DNA from: an uncultured Planctomycetaceae bacterium
GTDB taxonomy: Bacteria; Planctomycetota; Phycisphaerae; UBA1845; UTPLA1
NCBI GenBank assembly: GCA_938008425.1
Contig: CALLKH010000016.1
Span: 1 to 9,404, forward strand
Direction of reading: 5' to 3'
DNA: 9,404 bases
A program made the translations under genes and the position numbers. The notes below the pieces were generated by a model, which did no database searches, had not been told where the DNA came from, and saw nothing but the letters and a program-made list of their open reading frames with translations. This document shows, one piece after another, positions 1-6,323 of the stretch (within the stretch, counting starts at the first letter, position 1; each line of letters opens with the position of its first letter).

Positions 1-97
1 TTACGGGAATGTAGATTCTGGCGAGGCGCCACATCGACGTTAGGGCGATTCCAGCACCCGAACTTGCCACAAGAGTACCACGCCAATATCGCCCTCA

Positions 98-119
98 CCG
101 TCGCCCTGACGGGCGGCGG
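98..119. other. GC-rich 9-bp hairpin next to the inverted-repeat element
   Basis: CCGTCGCCC (98-106) pairs with GGGCGGCGG (111-119) across a TGAC loop, with one T-G pair among nine. It ends two bases before the TATTGAGG arm at 121. No T-run follows on either strand, so it does not look like a standard intrinsic terminator. It may be part of a larger folded element. Confidence 0.5.
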
Positions 120-120
120 C

Positions 121-227
121 TATTGAGGACTGCGCAATTAATGTTCGCCCGCGATCGCCAATGAACCACTGAGAACAAGGAGATTTTCGCTGACCGGCGT
201 CGAACATTACTATCGCAGTCCTCAATA
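121..227. repeat. 107-bp MITE-like element with imperfect 27-bp terminal inverted repeats
   Basis: The left arm (121-147) and the reverse complement of the right arm (201-227) match at 24 of 27 positions. They share TATTGAGGACTGCG at the outer end and TAATGTTCG at the inner end, separated by four mostly mismatched bases (CAAT versus ATAG). The arms enclose a 53-base core (148-200) with no coding potential. Both ends finish in TA, as expected for a non-autonomous relative of IS630/Tc1-mariner elements, which duplicate a TA target. That link is inference. A long-stem structured RNA or a transcription-stop structure for the minus-strand gene is the alternative. Copy number cannot be seen from one window. 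Confidence 0.5.
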
Positions 228-294
228 AACGATAGTGCGCAGTCGGCGTTGTTTGTGGGGCGCGCTATGGTCAGGCGTCATTTGCGCCGGAAAT

Positions 295-738
295 TCATGA
301 ATGATCTGTGGACTTCCAGGATTCGCCGCCGTGCGTCGACTTCGTCTTTCCGGCTTCGGGCTCGGACTCGTCTGGAAACGAAGGCAGGAAGGTGACGGGC
401 GATCGGGATGCCGCCAGCGCGGCTTCGAACTCGGTGCGCCATTCGGAGGCGAATTCGGGAATCCAGCATCTCGCCGCCTCGTCGAGGCTGACGCTGCGGC
501 CGAGCCGGGCGGAGAGTTCATTTCGATACTGCGCGATGACTTCGCGCTGCGATCGAATGGCGAGGCGATGAAGCGACTCGGGCTGCTGAATGCCGGGCTG
601 CATCTCGTTTTCCTGATCCGCTGCTTCCGAGTCGCTTTCGCGCTTCGGCCGCGACCCCGGATCATGCTGACCGACATGATTCCGAGTGTTCTTCGAAGCG
701 CCTCTGCGGCGCCGGCGGACGTTCCTGTTCTCCCCCAT
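295..738 (-). CDS. Small hydrophilic protein of unknown function
   Basis: Not recognised. From ATG 738 it is 147 residues. The first 45 or so are low-complexity, with an RRRRR run and then a charged stretch, and are probably disordered. The following segment, roughly residues 53-107, looks like a compact helical domain: LHRLAIRSQREVIAQYRNEL, then GRSVSLDEAARCWIPEFASEWRTEFE. The tail is polar. There is no signal peptide or membrane segment, so it is probably cytoplasmic. Third codon positions are about 70-75% G/C by hand count along the frame, which favours this strand over the open frames opposite. The start is uncertain. ATG 738 has no visible Shine-Dalgarno and the frame is open back to TTG 780, whereas ATG 603 has AGGA seven bases upstream (611-614) and would give a 102-residue protein containing just the compact part. 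It is divergent from the mannosidase and has no visible operon partner. Confidence 0.55.
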   Translation of the reverse strand: MGENRNVRRRRRGASKNTRNHVGQHDPGSRPKRESDSEAADQENEMQPGIQQPESLHRLAIRSQREVIAQYRNELSARLGRSVSLDEAARCWIPEFASEWRTEFEAALAASRSPVTFLPSFPDESEPEAGKTKSTHGGESWKSTDHS

Positions 739-937
739 GTCAGTTCGTATCGGACAAACCAACGGCGGGCTTGTTTTCAAAGGACCGGCGGAGCGAATTC
801 GGCCGATAAGAGCGCCGGGTTGGCCGCTGGCAGGGCTGACAGAGCGGGTTCAAATTGTTCGCACCCGATCGTGTCGCGGCCGCGCGGCGCGACGAGCCCG
901 CGGACGACATCGAGGATTCATCTCCGGCGTCGCGAAG

Positions 938-975
938 TACAATCGATTGCGGGGTTCAAGGTTACAATTGTACAA
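938..975. promoter_or_regulatory. Pair of AT-rich palindromes, candidate operator
   Basis: CAATCGATTG (940-949) and TACAATTGTA (963-972) are perfect 10-bp palindromes whose centres lie 23 bp apart. The second overlaps another palindrome, TTGTACAA (968-975). Both begin with the shared TACAAT (938-943 and 963-968). They sit about 55-90 bp upstream of the -10 element at 1028-1033, a position suited to an activator or upstream repressor site. In a GC-rich region this AT-rich symmetric block stands out. No known regulator motif is recognised. Confidence 0.35.
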
Positions 976-1024
976 CAGATTCCCGTATTCCCGGCGGGTT
1001 CTAGGCGGGCGCCCGTTCGCACTT

Positions 1025-1033
1025 TGGTATAAT
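1025..1033 (+). promoter_or_regulatory. Extended -10 promoter for the mannosidase unit
   Basis: TGGTATAAT contains a perfect TATAAT (1028-1033) preceded by the TGn extension typical of sigma-70-type promoters that tolerate a weak -35. The region 17 bp upstream (near 1005-1010) has no TTGACA-like hexamer, which fits that class. Transcription would start near 1040 and leave a leader of about 125 nt before the ATG at 1165. It reads toward the mannosidase and its downstream partner. Confidence 0.6.
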
Positions 1034-1070
1034 CCTTTCACAATCGCCGGGCTAAGTCGTTCAAGAAACA

Positions 1071-1111
1071 GTCGCGGTTCGTTCCCGATTCCTCCGGAAT
1101 TCGAACGCGAC
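1071..1111 (+). promoter_or_regulatory. Stable hairpin in the mannosidase mRNA leader
   Basis: GTCGCG-G-TTCG (1071-1081) pairs with CGAACGCGAC (1102-1111) to give 10 bp with one bulged G. After an unpaired TTCCC on the 5' side, GATTCC (1087-1092) pairs with GGAATT (1096-1101) around a TCC loop, including one G-T pair. About 16 bp form in 41 nt, wholly inside the predicted leader and ending 53 nt before the start codon. No T-run follows, so it is not a plain terminator, and it does not cover the GGAG. mRNA stabilisation or a protein-binding site are possible roles. Confidence 0.45.
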
Positions 1112-1164
1112 GGGCCCATCGGCGTTGTTCATGCACTATTCCCTGAAGTCGGAGACGCCACATC

Positions 1165-4100
1165 ATGTTTACAGATTCCGCCTCCCACCGGCGCCACTCT
1201 TTCAGATCGGCCTGCATGCTTCTCGCGGGACTCGCATGCACTCTCTCATCGCTCATATCGAGCGCGGCCGCTGACGAACCCGGGAAGGCCGATGGCCGAA
1301 TGTTCGATCTTTCAAAGGATCGTGTGCTCTACTGCGTCGGCTACGCGCATCTCGATACCCAGTGGCGGTGGGACTTCTGCACGACCATCGACCGGTTCAT
1401 CGCCGACACGCTGAACCAGAACTTCGACCGGTTCGAGAAGTTCCCGGGATACGTCTTCAACTTCACCGGCTCGGTGCGCTACGAGATGATGAAGGAGTAC
1501 TACCCGGAGAAGTTTGAACTGCTCAAGAAGCACATTGCCGAGGGGCGATGGTTCGTCTCGGGCTCGTCGGTCGATGAGGGCGATGTGAATGTCCCCTCGG
1601 CCGAGGCCGTCATTCGCCAGGTGCTCTACGGCAACGAGTACTTTCGCAAGGAATTCGGCAAGGAGAGCGTCGACTACATGCTGCCGGACTGCTTCGGCTT
1701 TCCCGCGTCGATGCCGAGCATCTGGGCGCACTGCGGGCTTCTCGGCTTTTCGACGCAGAAGCTGACCTGGGGGTCGGCCGTCGGCATCCCGTTCAAGATC
1801 GGTGTCTGGGAGGGGCCGGACGGCAGGGGCGTCATCGCGGCGCTGGATCCGGGGCCGTACGTCGGCGGCATCAAGGGCCGCGTCGATACGAACCCGCAGT
1901 GGGTCGAGCGGGTCGAAAAGAACGGCGAGAAATACGGCGTCTATGCGGATTACCACTACTACGGCGTCGGCGACATGGGCGGCGCCCCGCGCGAGGAAGA
2001 CGTGAAGAATTACCTCGCGAGCATCGGCCAGCCCGACGGCAAGATCACCGTCGCGCTGACGTCGTCGGACCAGATGTACAAGGATATCACCCCCGAGCAG
2101 CGGGCGCGGCTGCCGAGATACTCCGGTGACATGCTGCTCACGGAACACTCGGCGGGAACGCTCACATCGCAGTCGTACATGAAGCGGTGGAATCGAAAGA
2201 ACGAACTGCTGGCGGATGCGGCGGAGCGGGTGTCGGTGATGGCACATCACCTCGGAGCGGCCGAGTATCCGCGCGAGAAGCTGTACAAGGCCTGGGTGCG
2301 AACGCTGGCCAACCAGATGCACGACATTCTGCCGGGCACGAGCCTTCCCGAGGCGTATACCTATTCATGGAATGACGAGATCGTGGCATCCAACGGCTTC
2401 GCGGCCGTGCTGACCGATGCCGTGGGGGCGATCGTCCGCGACATGGCTACGAGCGCGAAGGGCGTGCCGGTGGTGGTGTACAACCCGCTGACGATTGATC
2501 GCGAGGATGTGGCCGAGGCGGAGGTCGTGTTTGAAGGTGATGCGCCGAAATCGGTACAGGTCTTCGACTCCAAGGGGCGCGAGATGCCGTCGCAGGTACT
2601 GTCACGGACAGACAAAGCCGTCAAAGTGCTGTTCCTGGCGCGGGTTCCGTCGGTGGGGCTTGCGATTTATGACGTTCGACCGGGCGAAGGCGAATCGGCG
2701 GATTCCGGAGAGTTGAAGGTCTCCAAGACATCGATCGAAAACGAGCACTATCGCGTTTCGATCAACGAGGCCGGCGATGTGTCGAGCATCATCGACAAGA
2801 AGAACGGTGATCGCGAACTCCTGGAGAAGCCGGCGCAGCTTGTCTTCACCTATGAGCGGCCGGCCCAGTGGCCCGCGTGGAACATGGACTGGATGGATCG
2901 CAAGAACCCGCCGATCGACGCGGTGAAGGGTCCGGCCGAGATTAAGGTCGTGGAGCGCGGGCCGGTTCGGGCAGCGATCGAGATTCGGCGCGAAGCGAGA
3001 AGTTCGTACATCACGCAGCGGATTCAGCTCTCGGCCGGTTCGGCGGGCGAGCGGGTCGAGATCGCCAACAACATCGACTGGCAGTCGGCCGAGGTGGCGC
3101 TGAAGGCGTCGTTCCCGTTGACCGCGTCGAACGCGAATGCGACGTACAACTGGGGCATGGGCACCATCGAGCGCGGCAACAACGAGCCGAAGAAGTACGA
3201 GGTTCCGTCGCATGAGTGGTTCGACCTGACCGACAAGTCGGGCAAATACGGTGTGACGATTCTTGAGGACAGCAAGTTTGGTTCGGACAAGCCCTCGGAC
3301 AACGAAGTGCGGTTGACGCTGCTTTACACTCCGGGCGTTCGGTCGGGCTATCTCGATCAGCACAGCCAGGACTGGGGGCGGCACGAGATTCTCTACGGCA
3401 TATACGGCCACGTCGGCGACTGGCGAAAGGGCAACAGTGAATGGCAGGGGCGGCGGCTCAATCAGCCGCTGGCAACATTCCAGGCGCGGCCGCACAGCGG
3501 AGCCCTCGGCAAGTCGCTTTCGATCGTGAGCGTCAGCACGCCGCAGGTCGATATTCGCGCGCTGAAGATGGCGGAGAGAGACGAATGGACCATCGTCCGC
3601 GTTCAGGAACTCTACGGTCGCTCAGCGAGCGGCGTCACTGTGTCGTTCGCCGAGCCGCTGGCCGACGCTTACGAGGTTGACGGCCAGGAACGGCGGATTG
3701 GCTCCATCGAGCTGACTGACGGCAAGTTGAAGTTCAACCTGTCACCGTACAGCCCGCGTTCGTTCGCGGTGAAACTGGGCGGTCCGCGTCCCGAACGGAA
3801 GAAGGTCTTCTGCCAGGCGGTCGAGCTGCCGTATGACGTCGATATTGCCAGTTCGGACGCGAACCGCGTTGATGGCGCGTTGGACGCCGACGGCCGCACG
3901 ATGCCCGCGGAGATGTGGCCGGCGGTGGTGACGAGCGAGGGCGTGACGTTCAAGATGGGGCCGACGGCGGAGGGCAGTGCCAACGCCGTGGCGTGCGACG
4001 GCCAGGAGATCGAACTGCCGGATGCGGAGTTCGATCATGTCTATCTTCTGGCGGCCGCCGAAGAGGACACGATGGGCGAGTTCCGGCTCGATGGCAGATC

Positions 4101-5106
4101 GTTCGAGGTCGGCGTGCAATCATGGACCGGTTTCGTCGGCCAGTTCGACGATCGCATCTGGGATCGCGAGTTCGAAGAGATCGACTTTAAGACCGAGGGC
4201 AGGGTGACCGGTTTCAAGACCGGATTCATCAAGCGCGACAACATCGCCTGGTTCTGCACCCATCGGCATCATCCGAAGAATGGGAACGAGTCGTACAATT
4301 TCAGCTACCTGTTCAAGTACGGATTGGAGGCATCGGGCGGCGCGAAGACCCTGACGCTGCCGAAGAATCCGAAGATCAAGCTCGCGGCGGTGGCGGTGGC
4401 GATGAAGCCGACGGATGCCGTTCGTGTCGCGCGGCCCTTGTACGACGACTTCACCGGTCGCAAGCCGATCGAGCTGCGGCATCAGTATCCGGTTCCGCCG
4501 CCGCCGGTATTCGAGGGCGCCGAGCCGCTCGCCAAGGCGACGATCGATCGCAAGGACAGCTTTGAGTCGCTGGCGATGGGGCCGCCGTCGTCGCGGGATT
4601 TTGCGGATGCTGGCGCGGGCAACAATGCGGCGTTTCGGTTCTTTGACGGCGGCGGCAAGTATCGGCCGAACGGGTCCTCCGGCGTGAAGGGCGATACGCT
4701 TCCGCGGCTCAACGACGGCGAAGTCGCCCAGAACAATGACGACGTTTCGCGGTGCGTGTGGTACGACAGCGAAGGCCGGTTTTACTTCGATCCGGGTCGC
4801 AGCGTGAAGATCGAACGCGTGAATGCCTACTCGTGGCACCGATCGAACCGGGCGCCGCAGTTCTTCTCGGTGTGGGGATCAAAAGCAGCGACGATGCCGG
4901 GCGCGGACATCAGTGCGGGCAAGCACGAGGGCTGGGAGCTGCTGGCCGTCGTGAATTCGAAGGAGCTCGGCGGGGGCGGCATTCACGGCTCAACGGTGAC
5001 GGGAAAGGAAGGCAACCTCGGCGAGTATCGCTGGTTGCTCTGGGTGGCGGAGAACATGGGTGAAGGAACGTTCTTCACGGAAATCGACGTGATCGAGGCG
5101 AAGTGA
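1165..5106 (+). CDS. Exported GH38 alpha-mannosidase with C-terminal beta-sandwich and discoidin-like extension
   Basis: A 1313-residue retaining alpha-mannosidase predicted to release mannose from alpha-mannosides outside the cytoplasm. Residues 1-36 form a signal peptide (hydrophobic 16-31, cleavage near AAA-D37), supporting ATG 1165 with GGAG ten bases upstream. The GH38 fold starts with GYAHLDTQWRW, whose H62 and D64 match the zinc ligands. LPDCFGFPASMPSIW holds the predicted nucleophile and zinc ligand D175. LLTEHSAGTLTSQSYMK (324-340) is the family acid/base-side motif, and NQMHDILPGTS (383-393) supplies the last zinc ligand, H386, in the helical middle domain. Beta-sandwich domains follow to about residue 880. 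A further module (about 883-1095, with WFCTHRHH at 1029-1036) and a discoidin-like region (about 1130-1313, YSWHRSNRAPQFFSVWGS) make it longer than typical bacterial GH38 enzymes and may bind sugar. No key residue is missing. It is co-transcribed with the next gene. The exact glycan linkage is unknown. Confidence 0.93.
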   Translation: MFTDSASHRRHSFRSACMLLAGLACTLSSLISSAAADEPGKADGRMFDLSKDRVLYCVGYAHLDTQWRWDFCTTIDRFIADTLNQNFDRFEKFPGYVFNFTGSVRYEMMKEYYPEKFELLKKHIAEGRWFVSGSSVDEGDVNVPSAEAVIRQVLYGNEYFRKEFGKESVDYMLPDCFGFPASMPSIWAHCGLLGFSTQKLTWGSAVGIPFKIGVWEGPDGRGVIAALDPGPYVGGIKGRVDTNPQWVERVEKNGEKYGVYADYHYYGVGDMGGAPREEDVKNYLASIGQPDGKITVALTSSDQMYKDITPEQRARLPRYSGDMLLTEHSAGTLTSQSYMKRWNRKNELLADAAERVSVMAHHLGAAEYPREKLYKAWVRTLANQMHDILPGTSLPEAYTYSWNDEIVASNGFAAVLTDAVGAIVRDMATSAKGVPVVVYNPLTIDREDVAEAEVVFEGDAPKSVQVFDSKGREMPSQVLSRTDKAVKVLFLARVPSVGLAIYDVRPGEGESADSGELKVSKTSIENEHYRVSINEAGDVSSIIDKKNGDRELLEKPAQLVFTYERPAQWPAWNMDWMDRKNPPIDAVKGPAEIKVVERGPVRAAIEIRREARSSYITQRIQLSAGSAGERVEIANNIDWQSAEVALKASFPLTASNANATYNWGMGTIERGNNEPKKYEVPSHEWFDLTDKSGKYGVTILEDSKFGSDKPSDNEVRLTLLYTPGVRSGYLDQHSQDWGRHEILYGIYGHVGDWRKGNSEWQGRRLNQPLATFQARPHSGALGKSLSIVSVSTPQVDIRALKMAERDEWTIVRVQELYGRSASGVTVSFAEPLADAYEVDGQERRIGSIELTDGKLKFNLSPYSPRSFAVKLGGPRPERKKVFCQAVELPYDVDIASSDANRVDGALDADGRTMPAEMWPAVVTSEGVTFKMGPTAEGSANAVACDGQEIELPDAEFDHVYLLAAAEEDTMGEFRLDGRSFEVGVQSWTGFVGQFDDRIWDREFEEIDFKTEGRVTGFKTGFIKRDNIAWFCTHRHHPKNGNESYNFSYLFKYGLEASGGAKTLTLPKNPKIKLAAVAVAMKPTDAVRVARPLYDDFTGRKPIELRHQYPVPPPPVFEGAEPLAKATIDRKDSFESLAMGPPSSRDFADAGAGNNAAFRFFDGGGKYRPNGSSGVKGDTLPRLNDGEVAQNNDDVSRCVWYDSEGRFYFDPGRSVKIERVNAYSWHRSNRAPQFFSVWGSKAATMPGADISAGKHEGWELLAVVNSKELGGGGIHGSTVTGKEGNLGEYRWLLWVAENMGEGTFFTEIDVIEAK

Positions 5107-5107
5107 G

Positions 5108-6265
5108 ATGGGCGTCGGCCGCCGACATTCGAGGCACCACAGTCTGGCGCGCATGGTTTTCGTTGCGGCGGCCGCACTTGCCTTCGGCGGAATTACGCCG
5201 GCGTTCGGCCATGCGATTCTCATCAGCCGCGGCACTCTCGTCGCGCATCGGGATCGACTCGTCGTCGAGATCGAAGTCAGCGCCGAGGACTTCTTCCACT
5301 ACTATCACCTGCGCGTCGATGACGGCCGCGTCACAACGAGTGATGTGCGCGGGGCGGTTGATCGGCATGGCGCCTATCTGCTTGAGCATTTCAGCATTCG
5401 CGACGGCGTCGGCGAGCGGCTGAGCGGCCGTGTGACGGGCGTCCGCGCGGCGTTGCCGTCGACCGATCAGATGCCGTTTCTATCGCTGCGAGAATCGCGG
5501 GCGACGTACGTGCTCGAGTACACCCTGCCGCGTGCGACAGGGTTTCTGACGCTTCAGCAGCGATTTGGTGATGAGTCGGCGACGCTTCCGTCCCAGCTTG
5601 TGCTTTCGGTCAAGTCAGTCGACGCGCCGTACGGCCGCATCGTGCAATTGACCAGCGGCGGTAATTTTGAAACGGTTGAGTTGGAAGAAGCCCCGCACGT
5701 CGCGCCGGTCACATCCTTCGGCGATGGGAAGGCTCCGACGAATCGACCGCCGGAAGCGGCGATGGGCGCCGATCGATACAAGGAAATCTACGGATTCGTT
5801 CGGCACAATACGGCGGGCGAGTGCGTCGTCGATGTGTACCTGCCGCTGGTCCTGCTGGAGACGTTCATGCCGGTTCCGCGCTCGCGGCCGGACTTTCTCG
5901 ATCGAGCGGAAATGGACGCGGCGATTGAAGCGGTTCGGTCCCGTTTTGTTGCTCATCCGCCGGCGATCTTTTCAGCCGGTGAACGCGCGGCCGACGGGCG
6001 GCTAAGGATTGATCGAATTCAATTCCTGGGGCCGGAGGCGATCAGCGTCGATGACGAAGCGGAGCCCGCGCGTCAAATCGGGGCATGGTCGGCGCGCGTC
6101 GCGCTTCGCATGCGCTGGACGGGATCATCGCCGGATTCGCTTGAGTGGCGGATGTTCAACTCATCGGTGCTGAATGCGACGCTTTGGCGGGTGATCGACG
6201 GCGCGGCCTGCTGCGAGGAGACGCTGATGCCGGGTGACGCCGAGATGTCGCTGGCAACGCCGTGA
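5108..6265 (+). CDS. Exported protein of unknown function, coupled to the mannosidase gene
   Basis: Not recognised as a named family. It has 385 residues, with a signal peptide ending near PAFG-H35 (hydrophobic core about 16-30) and no further membrane segment, so it is periplasmic or released. The N-terminal half looks like a beta-rich domain: strands such as RLVVEIEVSAEDFF (50-63), ATYVLEYTLP (132-141), GFLTLQQRFG and LVLSVKS. A linker (about 190-225) leads to a second domain starting YGFVRHNTAGECVVDVYLPL and running through LETFMPVPRSRPDFLDRAEMDA to the end. The first half loosely recalls the exported N-terminal part of HupE/UreJ-type proteins, but the membrane domain of those is absent; this is a weak impression. 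A CC pair (368-369) is present. Its ATG lies one base after the mannosidase stop (TGAgATG), with GAGG nine bases upstream inside the previous gene, so translation is probably coupled. An accessory role in glycan use is inferred only from position. Confidence 0.85.
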   Translation: MGVGRRHSRHHSLARMVFVAAAALAFGGITPAFGHAILISRGTLVAHRDRLVVEIEVSAEDFFHYYHLRVDDGRVTTSDVRGAVDRHGAYLLEHFSIRDGVGERLSGRVTGVRAALPSTDQMPFLSLRESRATYVLEYTLPRATGFLTLQQRFGDESATLPSQLVLSVKSVDAPYGRIVQLTSGGNFETVELEEAPHVAPVTSFGDGKAPTNRPPEAAMGADRYKEIYGFVRHNTAGECVVDVYLPLVLLETFMPVPRSRPDFLDRAEMDAAIEAVRSRFVAHPPAIFSAGERAADGRLRIDRIQFLGPEAISVDDEAEPARQIGAWSARVALRMRWTGSSPDSLEWRMFNSSVLNATLWRVIDGAACCEETLMPGDAEMSLATP

Positions 6266-6284
6266 GTCAGCCCGACGGATGTGG

Positions 6285-6320
6285 GAATGTGCCCCAGGGC
6301 ACGTCATGCCGGCGGCATTC
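6285..6320. terminator. Tandem hairpins between convergent genes, possible bidirectional terminator
   Basis: GTGCC (6289-6293) pairs with GGCAC (6298-6302), and ATGCC (6306-6310) with GGCAT (6314-6318). The outer GAATG (6285-6289) can also pair with CATTC (6316-6320), giving an alternative single long stem. The structure fills the 58-bp gap where the plus-strand unit meets the minus-strand prepilin gene. There is no clear T-run on either side, so it would be an atypical terminator. Confidence 0.45.
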
Positions 6321-6323
6321 CGC

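Larger units (their letters stand above)
1..294. other. Left-edge gene-free stretch rich in inverted repeats
   Basis: I see no convincing gene here. The only open frame of note, 225 to 40 on the minus strand, would start at a TTG with no Shine-Dalgarno and runs straight through the arms of an inverted repeat. The stretch is instead rich in self-complementary segments: AGGGCGAT (42-49) with ATCGCCCT (88-95), CTTG (63-66) with CAAG (70-73), a 9-bp hairpin at 98-119, the long inverted repeat at 121-227, and ACTATCG (209-215) with CGATAGT (230-236). It lies downstream of the minus-strand gene ending at 295. It could be a mobile-element remnant or a structured RNA, and the sequence alone does not decide. 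Confidence 0.55.
739..1164. other. Divergent intergenic region and mannosidase leader
   Basis: This 426-bp gap separates the minus-strand small gene from the plus-strand mannosidase. Open frames crossing it (minus 1119-850, plus 686-1414) show no recognisable protein and are treated as chance. It holds, left to right, a GC-rich palindromic hairpin (GTCGCG 873-878 with CGCGAC 888-893), a repeated GGGTTCAA (846-853 and 952-959), two AT-rich palindromes (938-975), an extended -10 element (1025-1033), a leader hairpin (1071-1111) and GGAG at 1151-1154 before the ATG. I found no clear promoter for the leftward gene. Confidence 0.6.

Noticed and set aside
40..225. 61-residue minus-strand open frame at the left edge
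   Set aside because: It starts at TTG without a ribosome site, has no recognisable domain and is built from the arms of the inverted repeat, so it is better explained by that element.
778..780. TTG as the start of the small minus-strand gene
   Set aside because: There is no ribosome site, and two ATG codons in frame (738 and 603) are available, the latter with AGGA at good spacing.
873..893. GC-rich palindrome GTCGCG/CGCGAC as a terminator
   Set aside because: It has no T-run, there is no gene ending nearby on either strand, and symmetric GC motifs are expected often in this DNA.
301..1032. 243-residue plus-strand open frame
   Set aside because: It lies opposite the small minus-strand gene, then runs through the promoter region. 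Its composition is R/S/A-rich with no domain, as expected for an antisense shadow in GC-rich DNA.
1216..1242. Possible lipobox (LLAGLAC) in the mannosidase signal peptide
   Set aside because: The -3 position before Cys25 is Gly rather than Leu-like, and the hydrophobic core continues past it to a good AAA cleavage site, so signal peptidase I is more likely.
686..1414. 242-residue plus-strand open frame overlapping the mannosidase start
   Set aside because: It crosses the promoter and leader and overlaps the mannosidase signal-peptide region out of frame. No domain is visible.
1312..2322. 336-residue minus-strand frame inside the mannosidase
   Set aside because: Entirely antisense to the GH38 catalytic domain. 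The R/H/L/V-rich composition mirrors the coding strand.
2602..3495. 297-residue minus-strand frame inside the mannosidase
   Set aside because: Antisense shadow of well-supported GH38 beta domains, with no motif or ribosome site.
4120..4839. 239-residue minus-strand frame inside the mannosidase
   Set aside because: Antisense shadow of the C-terminal extension, without family features.
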